12,177 nucleotides of DNA from Candidatus Stahliibacteriota bacterium (GTDB lineage: Bacteria > Hydrothermota > Tepidihabitantia > SM23-42): assembly GCA_030670605.1 (NCBI GenBank), contig DAOVBK010000019.1:1-12177 (forward strand), written 5' to 3'. The translations under genes were made by a program, and so were the position numbers. Numbering within the stretch: the first letter of the stretch is position 1; each line of letters begins with the position of its first letter. The notes below the pieces were generated by a model, which was given only the letters and a program-made list of their open reading frames with translations, ran no database searches and was not told the DNA's origin. Below are positions 1-6,786 of this stretch, piece after piece.

Positions 1-1613
1 ACATCTCAGATTTTGCTAACGATCCTGTGGTGCTGTGGTTCTACCGCACTCATGTTGAGAGTCCAGAAGCTGACTCGCTCCTCAAGAAAAGTGGTCTCAG
101 GCCGAATTTTCATCTCAGTGCAGTACTCCGGTGGGAAGCAAGCGAAGCAGACAACCACAAAACGGCTGCCGAGAAACTGCATCTGGCAGCACATTTTGAT
201 TCTTCTGCAGTTGAGAACTTCCTTTCCTTCCTGACCCTTGGATTCAGTCACCGCGATATCAGCTATATCAAAACTGCTCTGTCACTGCCTGTTTTCTCAA
301 ACCTGAGGACACAGCTCTATCTTGCGACGAATATTGGCATCCTCCTTATGGCAGCTGTCTTTCTAAGTGGATTCATTTATGTTATTGTTAAAATGATTTT
401 TTATCTTCCGGTTCTCAGCCATCAAATCCCGCCCCGTATCCATGTGGGACCAGTCGATATTGCTAAGGCTCTCATCCTTCTTGCACCGGTATTGGTACTC
501 CGCAATCTGTATGTGGCATTCATTATGTATGCCTTCTTGCTTATCTTTGTTCTCAACAAACGTGAAATGGGATGGTTGCGGTTCACTCTTTCCATACTCC
601 TGCTGATGTATGTGCTCTCTGTACCGCTCACTAATTTCATCACCTTTCTGAAAGAACGCAACAACACCTATAGGCTTTATGAGACCGTACACTATGACGC
701 GTCACCGGACGTAGAGGCAGCAACAAATCGAGAAAAAGCGTTACTCGCATACGGACTCAAACATCAGGACAAACTAAATGAAGCGTTAGCACTGTACGAA
801 GAACTCTACGATAATAATTACAGAACAGCCGCTGTATCGAATAACCTGGCGAATATCTACTTCGCGCAAGATGAAATTGCCAAAGCTGAGTCGCTCTACG
901 TTGAATCACTACTGCGCGAAGACCGCGGCGAACCACACTTCAACAGAGGGCTCATTAAACTGAGGAATATTGAATATACTGAGTCGGATCGGCATATGGC
1001 CGAAGCACGACGAAGAGGTTTTTCGAGCATTCACAAAGAACCGGTTGATATCAAACCAACAAACCAAGATTTTCTGGATATACTGTTCTCAGAGCAATTC
1101 ACATTTGATGGAATTGTAAAATTCGTCTACGTCATTCCGTTCTTCGTGCTTTTTGTGCTCAGCTTCATAGGATTGCAGTTCTCTGCTCCATTTTTCTGCA
1201 GTAGCTGCAATCGAGCACTCTGCAAAAACTGCATAAAGGATATTGAAGGAGAAACACTCTGCACATATTGCTTTGAGAAATTCAAATCAACAAAAAAAAC
1301 AGAGACCGAGACCGACCTGAGGAGAATTGTCAGTAAAGCAAAAGAAAGAACGCGGCAAATCATACTCTATAGTATCAATATCATTGTACCTGGGGCAGGA
1401 CTGATTTATATCGGTAGACATATGGCTGGTCTCATTCTCGTCGGCATTGTGATGATTGGTTATCTACCGGTTCTATTCCCAGGTATTTTTATACAACCTG
1501 CAGGATGGATAGCGCTTCGGTTTGATGCACTGCTCCGGTTTCTTGCAATTTTCATTGCCGTCATAGCCTACATTGTATCATTCTCAGCAATACGGGAGCA
1601 CCATGCCCATTGA
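1..1613 (+). CDS. Polytopic membrane protein with TPR segment and six-cysteine zinc module (5' partial)
   Basis: The frame is open to the left window edge (codons from base 3), so the true start lies upstream; the GTG at 27 is only the first visible start-like codon. Numbering from that GTG, hydrophobic segments lie at about 98-126, 143-177 and 184-206. A TPR-like helical stretch follows at about 235-315 (an AYGLKHQDKLNEALALYEEL-type repeat, then SNNLANIYFAQDEIAKAESLY). Next come a membrane segment at about 365-385 and a zinc-binding module, C-x2-C-x4-C-x2-C-x9-C-x2-C (Cys391, 394, 399, 402, 412, 415), resembling a B-box or double zinc ribbon. More membrane segments lie at about 445-485 and 502-522. 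The gene ends 11 bases inside the downstream DUF4388 gene, so the two are probably translated together. Paired TPR/zinc membrane proteins and DUF4388 proteins are, from memory, also found in deltaproteobacteria-like genomes. Biochemical function is unknown; a scaffold or sensor role is inferred. Confidence 0.85.
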   Translation, partial: ISDFANDPVVLWFYRTHVESPEADSLLKKSGLRPNFHLSAVLRWEASEADNHKTAAEKLHLAAHFDSSAVENFLSFLTLGFSHRDISYIKTALSLPVFSNLRTQLYLATNIGILLMAAVFLSGFIYVIVKMIFYLPVLSHQIPPRIHVGPVDIAKALILLAPVLVLRNLYVAFIMYAFLLIFVLNKREMGWLRFTLSILLLMYVLSVPLTNFITFLKERNNTYRLYETVHYDASPDVEAATNREKALLAYGLKHQDKLNEALALYEELYDNNYRTAAVSNNLANIYFAQDEIAKAESLYVESLLREDRGEPHFNRGLIKLRNIEYTESDRHMAEARRRGFSSIHKEPVDIKPTNQDFLDILFSEQFTFDGIVKFVYVIPFFVLFVLSFIGLQFSAPFFCSSCNRALCKNCIKDIEGETLCTYCFEKFKSTKKTETETDLRRIVSKAKERTRQIILYSINIIVPGAGLIYIGRHMAGLILVGIVMIGYLPVLFPGIFIQPAGWIALRFDALLRFLAIFIAVIAYIVSFSAIREHHAH

Positions 1614-2589
1614 AGGCGACCTAAAAAGCATAAATCTCTCGACTGTGTTGCAACTCGTTGCACAAGAACATCTTACGGGTGTCTTGAAGATCAAGAAGAA
1701 AAGTGATGTTGTCGATGTCGGCTTTGCTGATGGGCAGATCACTGGCGCGTTTTTCGAACGCGGTGACAAAATGGAACGGCTCGAATCATATCTCGTGAAA
1801 TCAGGTATTGTGGGTAAGAATGTTTACCAGATGGTCGAAGATATTCACAATGAAACGAAGCGGCCAATTATGAATATCCTTCTGGAGGATAAGTACCTCA
1901 CAAAAGAAGAAATCGAACGGATTATCAAGTTCAAGATACAGGAAGTCGTTGACGAGGTATTTATATGGGAACATGGCACCTTCGAATTCGAGCAGGGATC
2001 TGTTATCTACCCCAAGAGTATGATCAAAGTGCGCCTGAACACGGAAGGAATCGTCTTAGAGTCTGCACGGCGTATGGATGAGTGGCCGAGAATTAAAGAC
2101 ACCATCACCAGTGAAGATATTGTGTACAAGAAAGTTGAACGGCCAGAACTAAAACTCACACCAGGAGAGAATGAGTCACGAGTACTCTCCCTACTCGACG
2201 GGCACCGAAGTGTCGCTGATCTGGTTGAGATATCAGGGTTTGGGAGATTCCAAACGTACTCATGTCTGTACCGCCTGTTGACAACGGGACAGATTGAAAT
2301 TTCGTATGCGAAACCAACTGTTGCCGTGCACAAGCCACAAAGAGAAATATCACTGAAATTCCTGCGCGTGCCAGTCGGCATTGCTTTTATTGTTATTATA
2401 TTAATACTGGAATTTCTTCTCGGCAATTATGTAGCACAACAGAACGTCATACCGGTAAAACTTTTACATGATGATTTTTACACACAAGACTATGAAACCT
2501 ACCAGGAAATTTTTTACTACAGACACAACCGCACACCCTCAATCAATGAGGTGGAAGAGGTGTTCGGTCAGTACACCCCACGCGATTAG
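1603..2589 (+). CDS. DUF4388 (PATAN-type) protein with C-terminal membrane anchor
   Basis: The 328-residue product starts MPIEGDLKSINLSTVLQLVA, the typical opening of DUF4388/PATAN domains, whose members occur in gliding, chemotaxis and signalling contexts. I place the start at ATG 1603, with GGGAG at 1594-1598 four bases before it, rather than at the in-frame TTG 1573, because the conserved domain begins at MPIEGDL. The PATAN domain covers about residues 1-155. Residues about 190-240 (LLDGHRSVADLVEISGFGRF and after) resemble the winged-helix-like region that often follows PATAN domains. One membrane helix lies at about 262-285, followed by a short 43-residue tail outside the membrane core. 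The anchor suggests the PATAN part sits in the cytoplasm against the membrane, where it could act with the polytopic TPR/zinc protein encoded just upstream. No catalytic motif is visible. The specific role is unknown. Confidence 0.88.
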   Translation: MPIEGDLKSINLSTVLQLVAQEHLTGVLKIKKKSDVVDVGFADGQITGAFFERGDKMERLESYLVKSGIVGKNVYQMVEDIHNETKRPIMNILLEDKYLTKEEIERIIKFKIQEVVDEVFIWEHGTFEFEQGSVIYPKSMIKVRLNTEGIVLESARRMDEWPRIKDTITSEDIVYKKVERPELKLTPGENESRVLSLLDGHRSVADLVEISGFGRFQTYSCLYRLLTTGQIEISYAKPTVAVHKPQREISLKFLRVPVGIAFIVIILILEFLLGNYVAQQNVIPVKLLHDDFYTQDYETYQEIFYYRHNRTPSINEVEEVFGQYTPRD

Positions 2590-2783
2590 GTTTTTGGCTC
2601 AAAGTAACGGTCTTGTGGCTCGATGTTGTATTGAGTAAAGCTATATAAATACATCAATTCTTCGTACGAAAATCGTGCGCTACAACTCGGGCACACGTAC
2701 TCGTCGTCATCTGCAAAGATGAGGTCAACATACTTGGCAGTGAATATACAGAATGGACAGAGTATCCTATCAACTTTTGCCAT
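2586..2783 (-). CDS. Small zinc-ribbon protein, probably leaderless mRNA
   Basis: This 65-residue protein has two CPxC knuckles (Cys9/Cys12 and Cys31/Cys34, CxxC-x18-CxxC), the signature of a zinc ribbon, followed by an acidic, tyrosine-rich tail. It has no signal peptide and should be cytoplasmic. The gene is supported by a perfect sigma-70 promoter (TTGACA at 2816-2811, TATAAT at 2794-2789) ending only five bases before the ATG. No Shine-Dalgarno sequence can fit, so the message should start at or next to the ATG. Its stop codon overlaps the stop of the convergent DUF4388 gene (shared TTAG, 2586-2589). I do not recognise a named family; nucleic-acid binding or a protein-protein role is possible, since zinc ribbons do both. 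Confidence 0.72.
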   Translation of the reverse strand: MAKVDRILCPFCIFTAKYVDLIFADDDEYVCPSCSARFSYEELMYLYSFTQYNIEPQDRYFEPKT

Positions 2784-2788
2784 AACCG

Positions 2789-2816
2789 ATTATATGTTTT
2801 TTGGCAGAAATGTCAA
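2789..2816 (-). promoter_or_regulatory. Consensus sigma-70 promoter of zinc-ribbon gene
   Basis: On the minus strand TTGACA (2816-2811) and TATAAT (2794-2789) are both perfect consensus hexamers, 16 bases apart. The A of the ATG is six bases past the last base of the -10 box. That is the same distance as between the rnpB -10 box and the inferred rnpB 5' end in this window, which argues for a leaderless transcript. Confidence 0.8.
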
Positions 2817-2830
2817 TCGCTTGCTACGCG

Positions 2831-2856
2831 GCTGATGGCATATGGCTGATAGCAGG
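2831..2856. repeat. GCTGATRG-type degenerate short repeat
   Basis: The stretch carries GCTGATGG and, ten bases later, ATGGCTGATAGC. The 12-mer ATGGCTGATAGC recurs in the same intergenic region at about 2997-3008 (within 2991-3012). It is non-coding and of unknown role, and may be a degenerate 8-base-unit family of the kind that litters intergenic regions in some uncultured bacteria. Confidence 0.45.
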
Positions 2857-2895
2857 TTATTGGGGTCAGGTCTCAACATTTGACATTTGCAGGAT

Positions 2896-2933
2896 ACGCG
2901 GAGAACGCCGAAAAATCGCAGAGGACGCGGAAT
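2896..2933. repeat. Purine-rich ACGCGGAG-type periodic repeat
   Basis: Four degenerate units follow one another at 9-10 base spacing: ACGCGGAGA, ACGCCGAAA, TCGCAGAGG and ACGCGGAAT. This looks like a dispersed purine-rich short-period repeat. It sits between the GCTGATRG repeat copies with no ORF or promoter inside. The function is unknown. Confidence 0.45.
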
Positions 2934-2990
2934 TCTGAGGCAAGGGAACACTAAGGAAGTTCTCGACCAGGCTCGAACACTAACTGCACA

Positions 2991-3012
2991 TAGCTTATGG
3001 CTGATAGCTGAA
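2991..3012. repeat. Second copy of GCTGATRG-type repeat
   Basis: It contains ATGGCTGATAGC followed by TGA, matching 2843-2854 exactly over the 12-mer. It directly precedes the 8-bp-unit hairpin repeat at 3020. Confidence 0.45.
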
Positions 3013-3019
3013 TATCATT

Positions 3020-3083
3020 AGTCCCATAGTCCTATTGTCTCATTGTCTGACGATAAGACGATCCGACTATCCGACGATAGGAC
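3020..3083. repeat. 8-bp-unit hairpin repeat, copy 1
   Basis: The 64 bases divide exactly into eight 8-bp units. The left units are of the form WGTCYYAT (AGTCCCAT, AGTCCTAT, TGTCTCAT) and the right units of the form KATNNGAC (GATCCGAC, TATCCGAC, GATAGGAC). The two forms are reverse complements of each other with a one-base shift, so the element folds back on itself. For example GTCCTATTGTC at 3029-3039 pairs with GACGATAGGAC at 3073-3083 with one G-U pair. A 9-base spacer separates it from copy 2. The pair lies just past the 3' end of the minus-strand asparaginase gene. Confidence 0.8.
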
Positions 3084-3092
3084 GCATGAATT

Positions 3093-3148
3093 AGTCTCAT
3101 AGTCCCATTGTCTCATTGTCTGACGATCCGACTATCCGACGATAGGAC
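3093..3148. repeat. 8-bp-unit hairpin repeat, copy 2
   Basis: Seven 8-bp units, in the same order as copy 1 but lacking its GATAAGAC unit; the last three units are identical to those of copy 1. It ends 13 bases before the asparaginase stop codon (3162-3164, minus strand), so it would lie in the 3' untranslated region of that message and may act as a transcript-end or stabilising structure. No U tract follows it. Confidence 0.8.
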
Positions 3149-3161
3149 GTATGCGCAGCCA

Positions 3162-4049
3162 TCAGTATTTAAACAAACGCAACGTACCTTTTTTAATAAA
3201 ACACCATGACATAGCCTTGGTATTGTGTGCCCACACAACGGCGCCTCGCTTGTCAATGCCGATGAGTCCGCATGCACACTGGTGCCTCTTCGCATAGCTC
3301 ATTGTCTTTTGGGCTGCTGCGCGGGCAGAAAGACGCTGCATCAAAGACACCGCGCGGAAGGCAATCATATGTCGCATGATCTGCTCGCCATGACCGGTCG
3401 CACTAACCCCGCCATGTCGGTCTGCATACGTGCCGGTTCCAATGAGTGGTGTGTCACCAACCCGACCAGGAAGTCTAAATGTAATACCACCGCTTGATGT
3501 CGCGATGCTGATCAGACCGCGCGTGTCAACTGCAACTGCTCCAACAGTACCATAGTGTGTCACAAAATTCTTTACTTTCTTGAAATACCGGTTCCCGCGT
3601 GCCTTTTTTTGCCTGCGCCATATGCGCTTTTTTTCCTTTGTCGCGGGGTTATACCGCGGCACATTCATGAGCCGTGCAAACCGCAGTGCCTGATCACCGC
3701 AGAGTAAAAGGTGGTCGGTCCGTTCCATAACAAAACGCGCAACCGCAATCGGATTTCTTACATCTGTAATCGCGCCAACGCCGCCGAACCGCATATCACT
3801 GGTCATGAGTGCAGCATCCATTTCTGCAACGCCGGCGAGGTTCAAAGAGGAACCAGTGCCGGCATTGAAGATACTCGTATCTTCAAGAATCTCGATGGCT
3901 CGCTGTACCGCATCAAGACTGCTTCTACCCTGTGTCAGCATGCCATAGCCAATACTCGTTGCTTTAGTAAGCCCGTTGGCTCGGCGTTGGGGGAAACTAA
4001 TACCACCGGCACCGCCATGACAGATAATTGCACAGGTTCTCTTTTTCAT
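3162..4049 (-). CDS. Isoaspartyl peptidase / plant-type L-asparaginase
   Basis: This is an N-terminal nucleophile hydrolase of the Ntn asparaginase type (family T2), which splits isoaspartyl dipeptides and L-asparagine. Visible family marks are HGGAG (11-15), FNAGTGSSLN (61-70), the autocleavage site HYG|TVGAVAVD with catalytic Thr168, the GRVGDTPLIGTGTYAD segment (195-210) and the substrate-binding Thr218-Gly219 in SATGHGE. Cleavage before Thr168 should give alpha and beta subunits. The linker before the cleavage site (about 139-160) is unusually rich in Lys and Arg. At 295 residues it is slightly short of the roughly 310-320 usual for the family. There is no signal peptide, so it is cytoplasmic. 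The ATG overlaps the stop of the upstream protease gene (ATGA, 4049-4046), so translation is probably coupled. It is last in the recJ operon and may finish degradation of peptides containing isoaspartate. Specificity between asparaginase and isoaspartyl peptidase cannot be told from sequence. Confidence 0.92.
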   Translation of the reverse strand: MKKRTCAIICHGGAGGISFPQRRANGLTKATSIGYGMLTQGRSSLDAVQRAIEILEDTSIFNAGTGSSLNLAGVAEMDAALMTSDMRFGGVGAITDVRNPIAVARFVMERTDHLLLCGDQALRFARLMNVPRYNPATKEKKRIWRRQKKARGNRYFKKVKNFVTHYGTVGAVAVDTRGLISIATSSGGITFRLPGRVGDTPLIGTGTYADRHGGVSATGHGEQIMRHMIAFRAVSLMQRLSARAAAQKTMSYAKRHQCACGLIGIDKRGAVVWAHNTKAMSWCFIKKGTLRLFKY

Positions 4050-6127
4050 CGCTGTCTCGCTATCTTACCGGTTCTCTTGAATGAACCATTCGCATCCCTC
4101 ACCACGACATAGTATAGTCCTGAACCGACTTCTCTGCCCTTTGTGTCTTTGCCGTCCCAACGCACTCTGTTATCCTGTATTTCCTGAACATTGAATTGCC
4201 TGACCAGCCTCCCAGAAAGTGCATAAACTTCGACCATGGGTTCTATATCACCAGGTACGTCAATAACGATATCACAAGATGTCTCAAATGGATTAGGCAG
4301 AGAATAGGGTACTGCATAGGTCGGGATTATGACAGCTGATATGTTACTAACATCACCAGTATTTCCATAGCTATCCTGAGGGTACACGGCGTAGCCATAT
4401 AATGAATTGCCGAGCAGCTTGTTGTAGATGTACAATGTCGTGTCACTCAGATTTTGACGTATGTACCTTCCTTCAATAAGATCGGTCACATTGATATCAT
4501 CAATGTAGCAGCCCCCTCTATTTGTGGTACTATTCGTGCGGTAGGAAATCTTTAGATTGTAGTTACCCGCTGGCAGGATAACACGTCGCTCCTGCCAGCC
4601 GTCTGAAAATCCGTAATGAACATCAGTAAACGAACCATAATCAATAATGAGCGAATCTGCCATATCCTCAGTATTGTAGTAAAGAAATATGCTCAAAAGA
4701 CCGAGGTCTTCAATCGAAATCGGGTTTCGTGTTTCTATATAGTTATCAAGATTGCTCGCATTGCCAGAAAAAAACGAATAATTACCTGAATACACATTTG
4801 TAGAAGAAAGAGAAAATCCGCTAACATGCCATTGGGCTGAATCTTCACATGAAGCATAGAAATTAGAGCCCGTTGCCATTATCTCTACGATGTGATAGGT
4901 AACTGGTGCAAAGTCATACGATGCATTCCATGTTAGCCGGAAGTCATTATCCGCACCAACGTCACTACTGGTTAGCACAATATCAGTCGGTCGGATATCA
5001 TCGGCATCATAGTACCAGTTCAAGAACGGAAGCCACTGTGTTTCTTGTGCCCAGGTAAGTCCAACATAGTTGTCAATCAATTGTTTGAAATCAGGGTAAT
5101 CATAGGGGAAATAAACCGTTAGTCCGGTTGTATGTGTAAAATCATCTCCCCAGTACGCTGAAGCAATAATGAGTCTATCGTACGCAGTCACGAGGCGCTG
5201 GGTTTGCGTACTCGCTTCACGCTCGTACACACGATTGATGAAATCACCACAATCAATGTGTTCATTGGTTAGACTTGGTATTGTTCCGAATGTTGGTATT
5301 GTCTGCACTGATTCCCGTATGTCGGCAAGCACCTGTCTATCTGCATCCGGCATGAAAGAAACAATGAACTCATCGAGGGACTGCTTCATCTGGTCAAGAT
5401 AGGTTACATCAGCGGCGCCGTACACAACCGGCTGCACGTCAACATAGTTATCGACTGTGGTTTGGACTATGACGGTCGCGCAGTCATTGCGACCTATGCC
5501 TGGGTCTGCAGCGATTTCAGCTAAGATTTCATCATACCGGAATCCTTCAAGCGGGCAGATGATTTGCGGTCCAACAAATGTCCGAATGTAATCTTTGATG
5601 TCATAGACGACCTCAACAAGTCCCATGAGACATGCATCAAAGCAAAAAAGATCTACTTTTTCTCCGGTGCGGTTGTACGCGGCACGCACTGCCCGCTTCA
5701 GTTCACCCTCAGAAACACTCAGCACATTGCCGCTCGACCAATCCTCACCAAATGATTTTTTCGGCGCTTTTGTCCACCCGCTTCCATGGTCCCAGAGAAC
5801 AACACAGTATTTGTCGGCAGGATAGTAGCGTATACCCCACTCAAGGAATTGTGCGAGCGTCTGCCAATCACACATATCAATAACACCGAGGTTCTCAAGT
5901 TCCACAACATCATCCTGCAGTATCAATAGTCGGCGTGCTCCAATGCTTGGTTTATCAACCTGCACGACAATTGCAACATCATCACCCGAACCGATTTCCT
6001 GCATTTCCGCAAGGTCTAAATCAGCAAAATTCGCCAGGTCATTATCTGCCGCCATATAAACAAGAACGCTCCACTGGCGCGCACACAGTATTCCCGTAAC
6101 AATCAAAAGCATGAAGAAGTACTTCAT
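4046..6127 (-). CDS. Secreted clostripain-family (C11) cysteine protease with FlgD/T9SS-like C-terminal domain
   Basis: A 693-residue secreted protease. A short signal peptide (about 1-16, KYFFMLLIVTGILCA) precedes a C11 peptidase domain (about 17-370). It opens with SVLVYMAADNDL and carries the catalytic His114 (LWDHGSGW) and Cys166 (FCFDACLMG). The family cleaves after basic residues, especially Arg. Residues about 385-420 and 555-605 look like the two halves of one fibronectin type III fold, split by a jelly-roll-like beta domain (about 421-550, ending CYIDDINVTDL). The C-terminus (608-693, from YSLPNPFETS to KIARQR, with VEVYALSGRLV and SGLYYVVV) is a FlgD-Ig/type IX-sorting-like domain, suggesting surface display or secretion. 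The ATG 6127 has GGGAGG at 6140-6135 seven bases upstream and overlaps the pgeF stop (ATGA). A secreted protease between DNA-repair and cytoplasmic genes is an odd operon partner. Confidence 0.9.
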   Translation of the reverse strand: MKYFFMLLIVTGILCARQWSVLVYMAADNDLANFADLDLAEMQEIGSGDDVAIVVQVDKPSIGARRLLILQDDVVELENLGVIDMCDWQTLAQFLEWGIRYYPADKYCVVLWDHGSGWTKAPKKSFGEDWSSGNVLSVSEGELKRAVRAAYNRTGEKVDLFCFDACLMGLVEVVYDIKDYIRTFVGPQIICPLEGFRYDEILAEIAADPGIGRNDCATVIVQTTVDNYVDVQPVVYGAADVTYLDQMKQSLDEFIVSFMPDADRQVLADIRESVQTIPTFGTIPSLTNEHIDCGDFINRVYEREASTQTQRLVTAYDRLIIASAYWGDDFTHTTGLTVYFPYDYPDFKQLIDNYVGLTWAQETQWLPFLNWYYDADDIRPTDIVLTSSDVGADNDFRLTWNASYDFAPVTYHIVEIMATGSNFYASCEDSAQWHVSGFSLSSTNVYSGNYSFFSGNASNLDNYIETRNPISIEDLGLLSIFLYYNTEDMADSLIIDYGSFTDVHYGFSDGWQERRVILPAGNYNLKISYRTNSTTNRGGCYIDDINVTDLIEGRYIRQNLSDTTLYIYNKLLGNSLYGYAVYPQDSYGNTGDVSNISAVIIPTYAVPYSLPNPFETSCDIVIDVPGDIEPMVEVYALSGRLVRQFNVQEIQDNRVRWDGKDTKGREVGSGLYYVVVRDANGSFKRTGKIARQR

Positions 6128-6786
6128 GTATGAGCCTCCCGCACGAGTGTTGCGAGATTCCTCATTTTGTTATCGCCTCTGCGGTGTGAATAGAAAAACC
6201 GCGATTCACATTTCGTACAGTAGTCGAGCAACCCACGCATGCGCTCATGTCCCAAATCCTCAATCACTGCTCTCTTGAGATCAAGGAATACCTTACCATC
6301 TCGCGCGACAAGGGCATGGTCATACGATTGTTTGAAAGGTTCTGCAACATCCTCCTTGATTTCGTAACAACACGCGCCAATCGATGCACCGAGAACATAC
6401 TGGTAATCACCCATAATCTCCGCAGCGTTCTTAACAATACCCTTGATAATGCCGCGCCATCCACAGTGAATAATACAAATTTTCGTTTCATTGTACAAAT
6501 AAACAGGTAGACAATCAGCGACCTTAATGCCAAGCATGCGTTCCACAGCATGCGAAACAAGACCATCACCGGTCACAACACTGAGATCATCGGCGTTAAC
6601 AATAACATCAGAATGAACCTGCTTCAGGAATCTCGGCTCAAATCTCTCGAGAAAGTCCTGCTCGCTCCCCCTGATTGAATAGAACATGCGTACACCTTTT
6701 TCGTACCACTCAAAATAGCGAACCCCGGACTGCGCAATCAGGCGCCAATTTGTACTATGGGAAGCGGTTTCGTCACTATTCTGCAT
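6124..6786 (-). CDS. pgeF: Peptidoglycan editing factor / YfiH-LACC1 family (DUF152)
   Basis: A 220-residue member of the YfiH/PgeF/LACC1 family. Members are linked to purification of peptidoglycan precursors (removal of L-Ser misincorporated for L-Ala) and, in some homologues, to purine nucleoside phosphorylase/deaminase activity. The zinc-site motifs are all present: KQVHS with His58, KVADCLPV with Cys92 and IHCGWRG with His107. Also visible are GDGLVS (73-78), SIGACCYE (135-142) and the C-terminal FYSHRRGDNKMRN (198-210). It is slightly shorter than the usual 240-250 residues, mainly at the N-terminus. The ATG at 6786 overlaps the end of recJ by 11 bases. Only a weak GAGA-type ribosome site precedes it, so coupling to recJ is likely. 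The protein is cytoplasmic. Family assignment is firm; which activity dominates here is not known. Confidence 0.93.
   Translation of the reverse strand: MQNSDETASHSTNWRLIAQSGVRYFEWYEKGVRMFYSIRGSEQDFLERFEPRFLKQVHSDVIVNADDLSVVTGDGLVSHAVERMLGIKVADCLPVYLYNETKICIIHCGWRGIIKGIVKNAAEIMGDYQYVLGASIGACCYEIKEDVAEPFKQSYDHALVARDGKVFLDLKRAVIEDLGHERMRGLLDYCTKCESRFFYSHRRGDNKMRNLATLVREAHT
6135..6140 (-). promoter_or_regulatory. Ribosome binding site of C11 protease
   Basis: GGGAGG on the minus strand lies seven bases before the ATG at 6127, inside the end of the pgeF reading frame. It fixes the protease start and shows the gene can be initiated independently of coupling. Confidence 0.7.

Noticed and set aside
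1573..1575. TTG 1573 as the DUF4388 gene start
   Set aside because: The extra ten residues precede the conserved MPIEGDL opening; ATG 1603 has GGGAG upstream.
2661..2670. Perfect palindrome TTCGTACGAA
   Set aside because: It lies inside the zinc-ribbon coding sequence with no second site; it is short enough to arise by chance.
3020..3148. CRISPR-like array of short repeats
   Set aside because: Units are contiguous 8-mers with mirrored arms and no unique spacers of 25-40 bases, and no cas genes are near.
3225..4112. Plus-strand ORFs of 90 and 133 codons opposite the asparaginase
   Set aside because: They lie antisense to a clear Ntn hydrolase gene with intact motifs and look like frame shadows.
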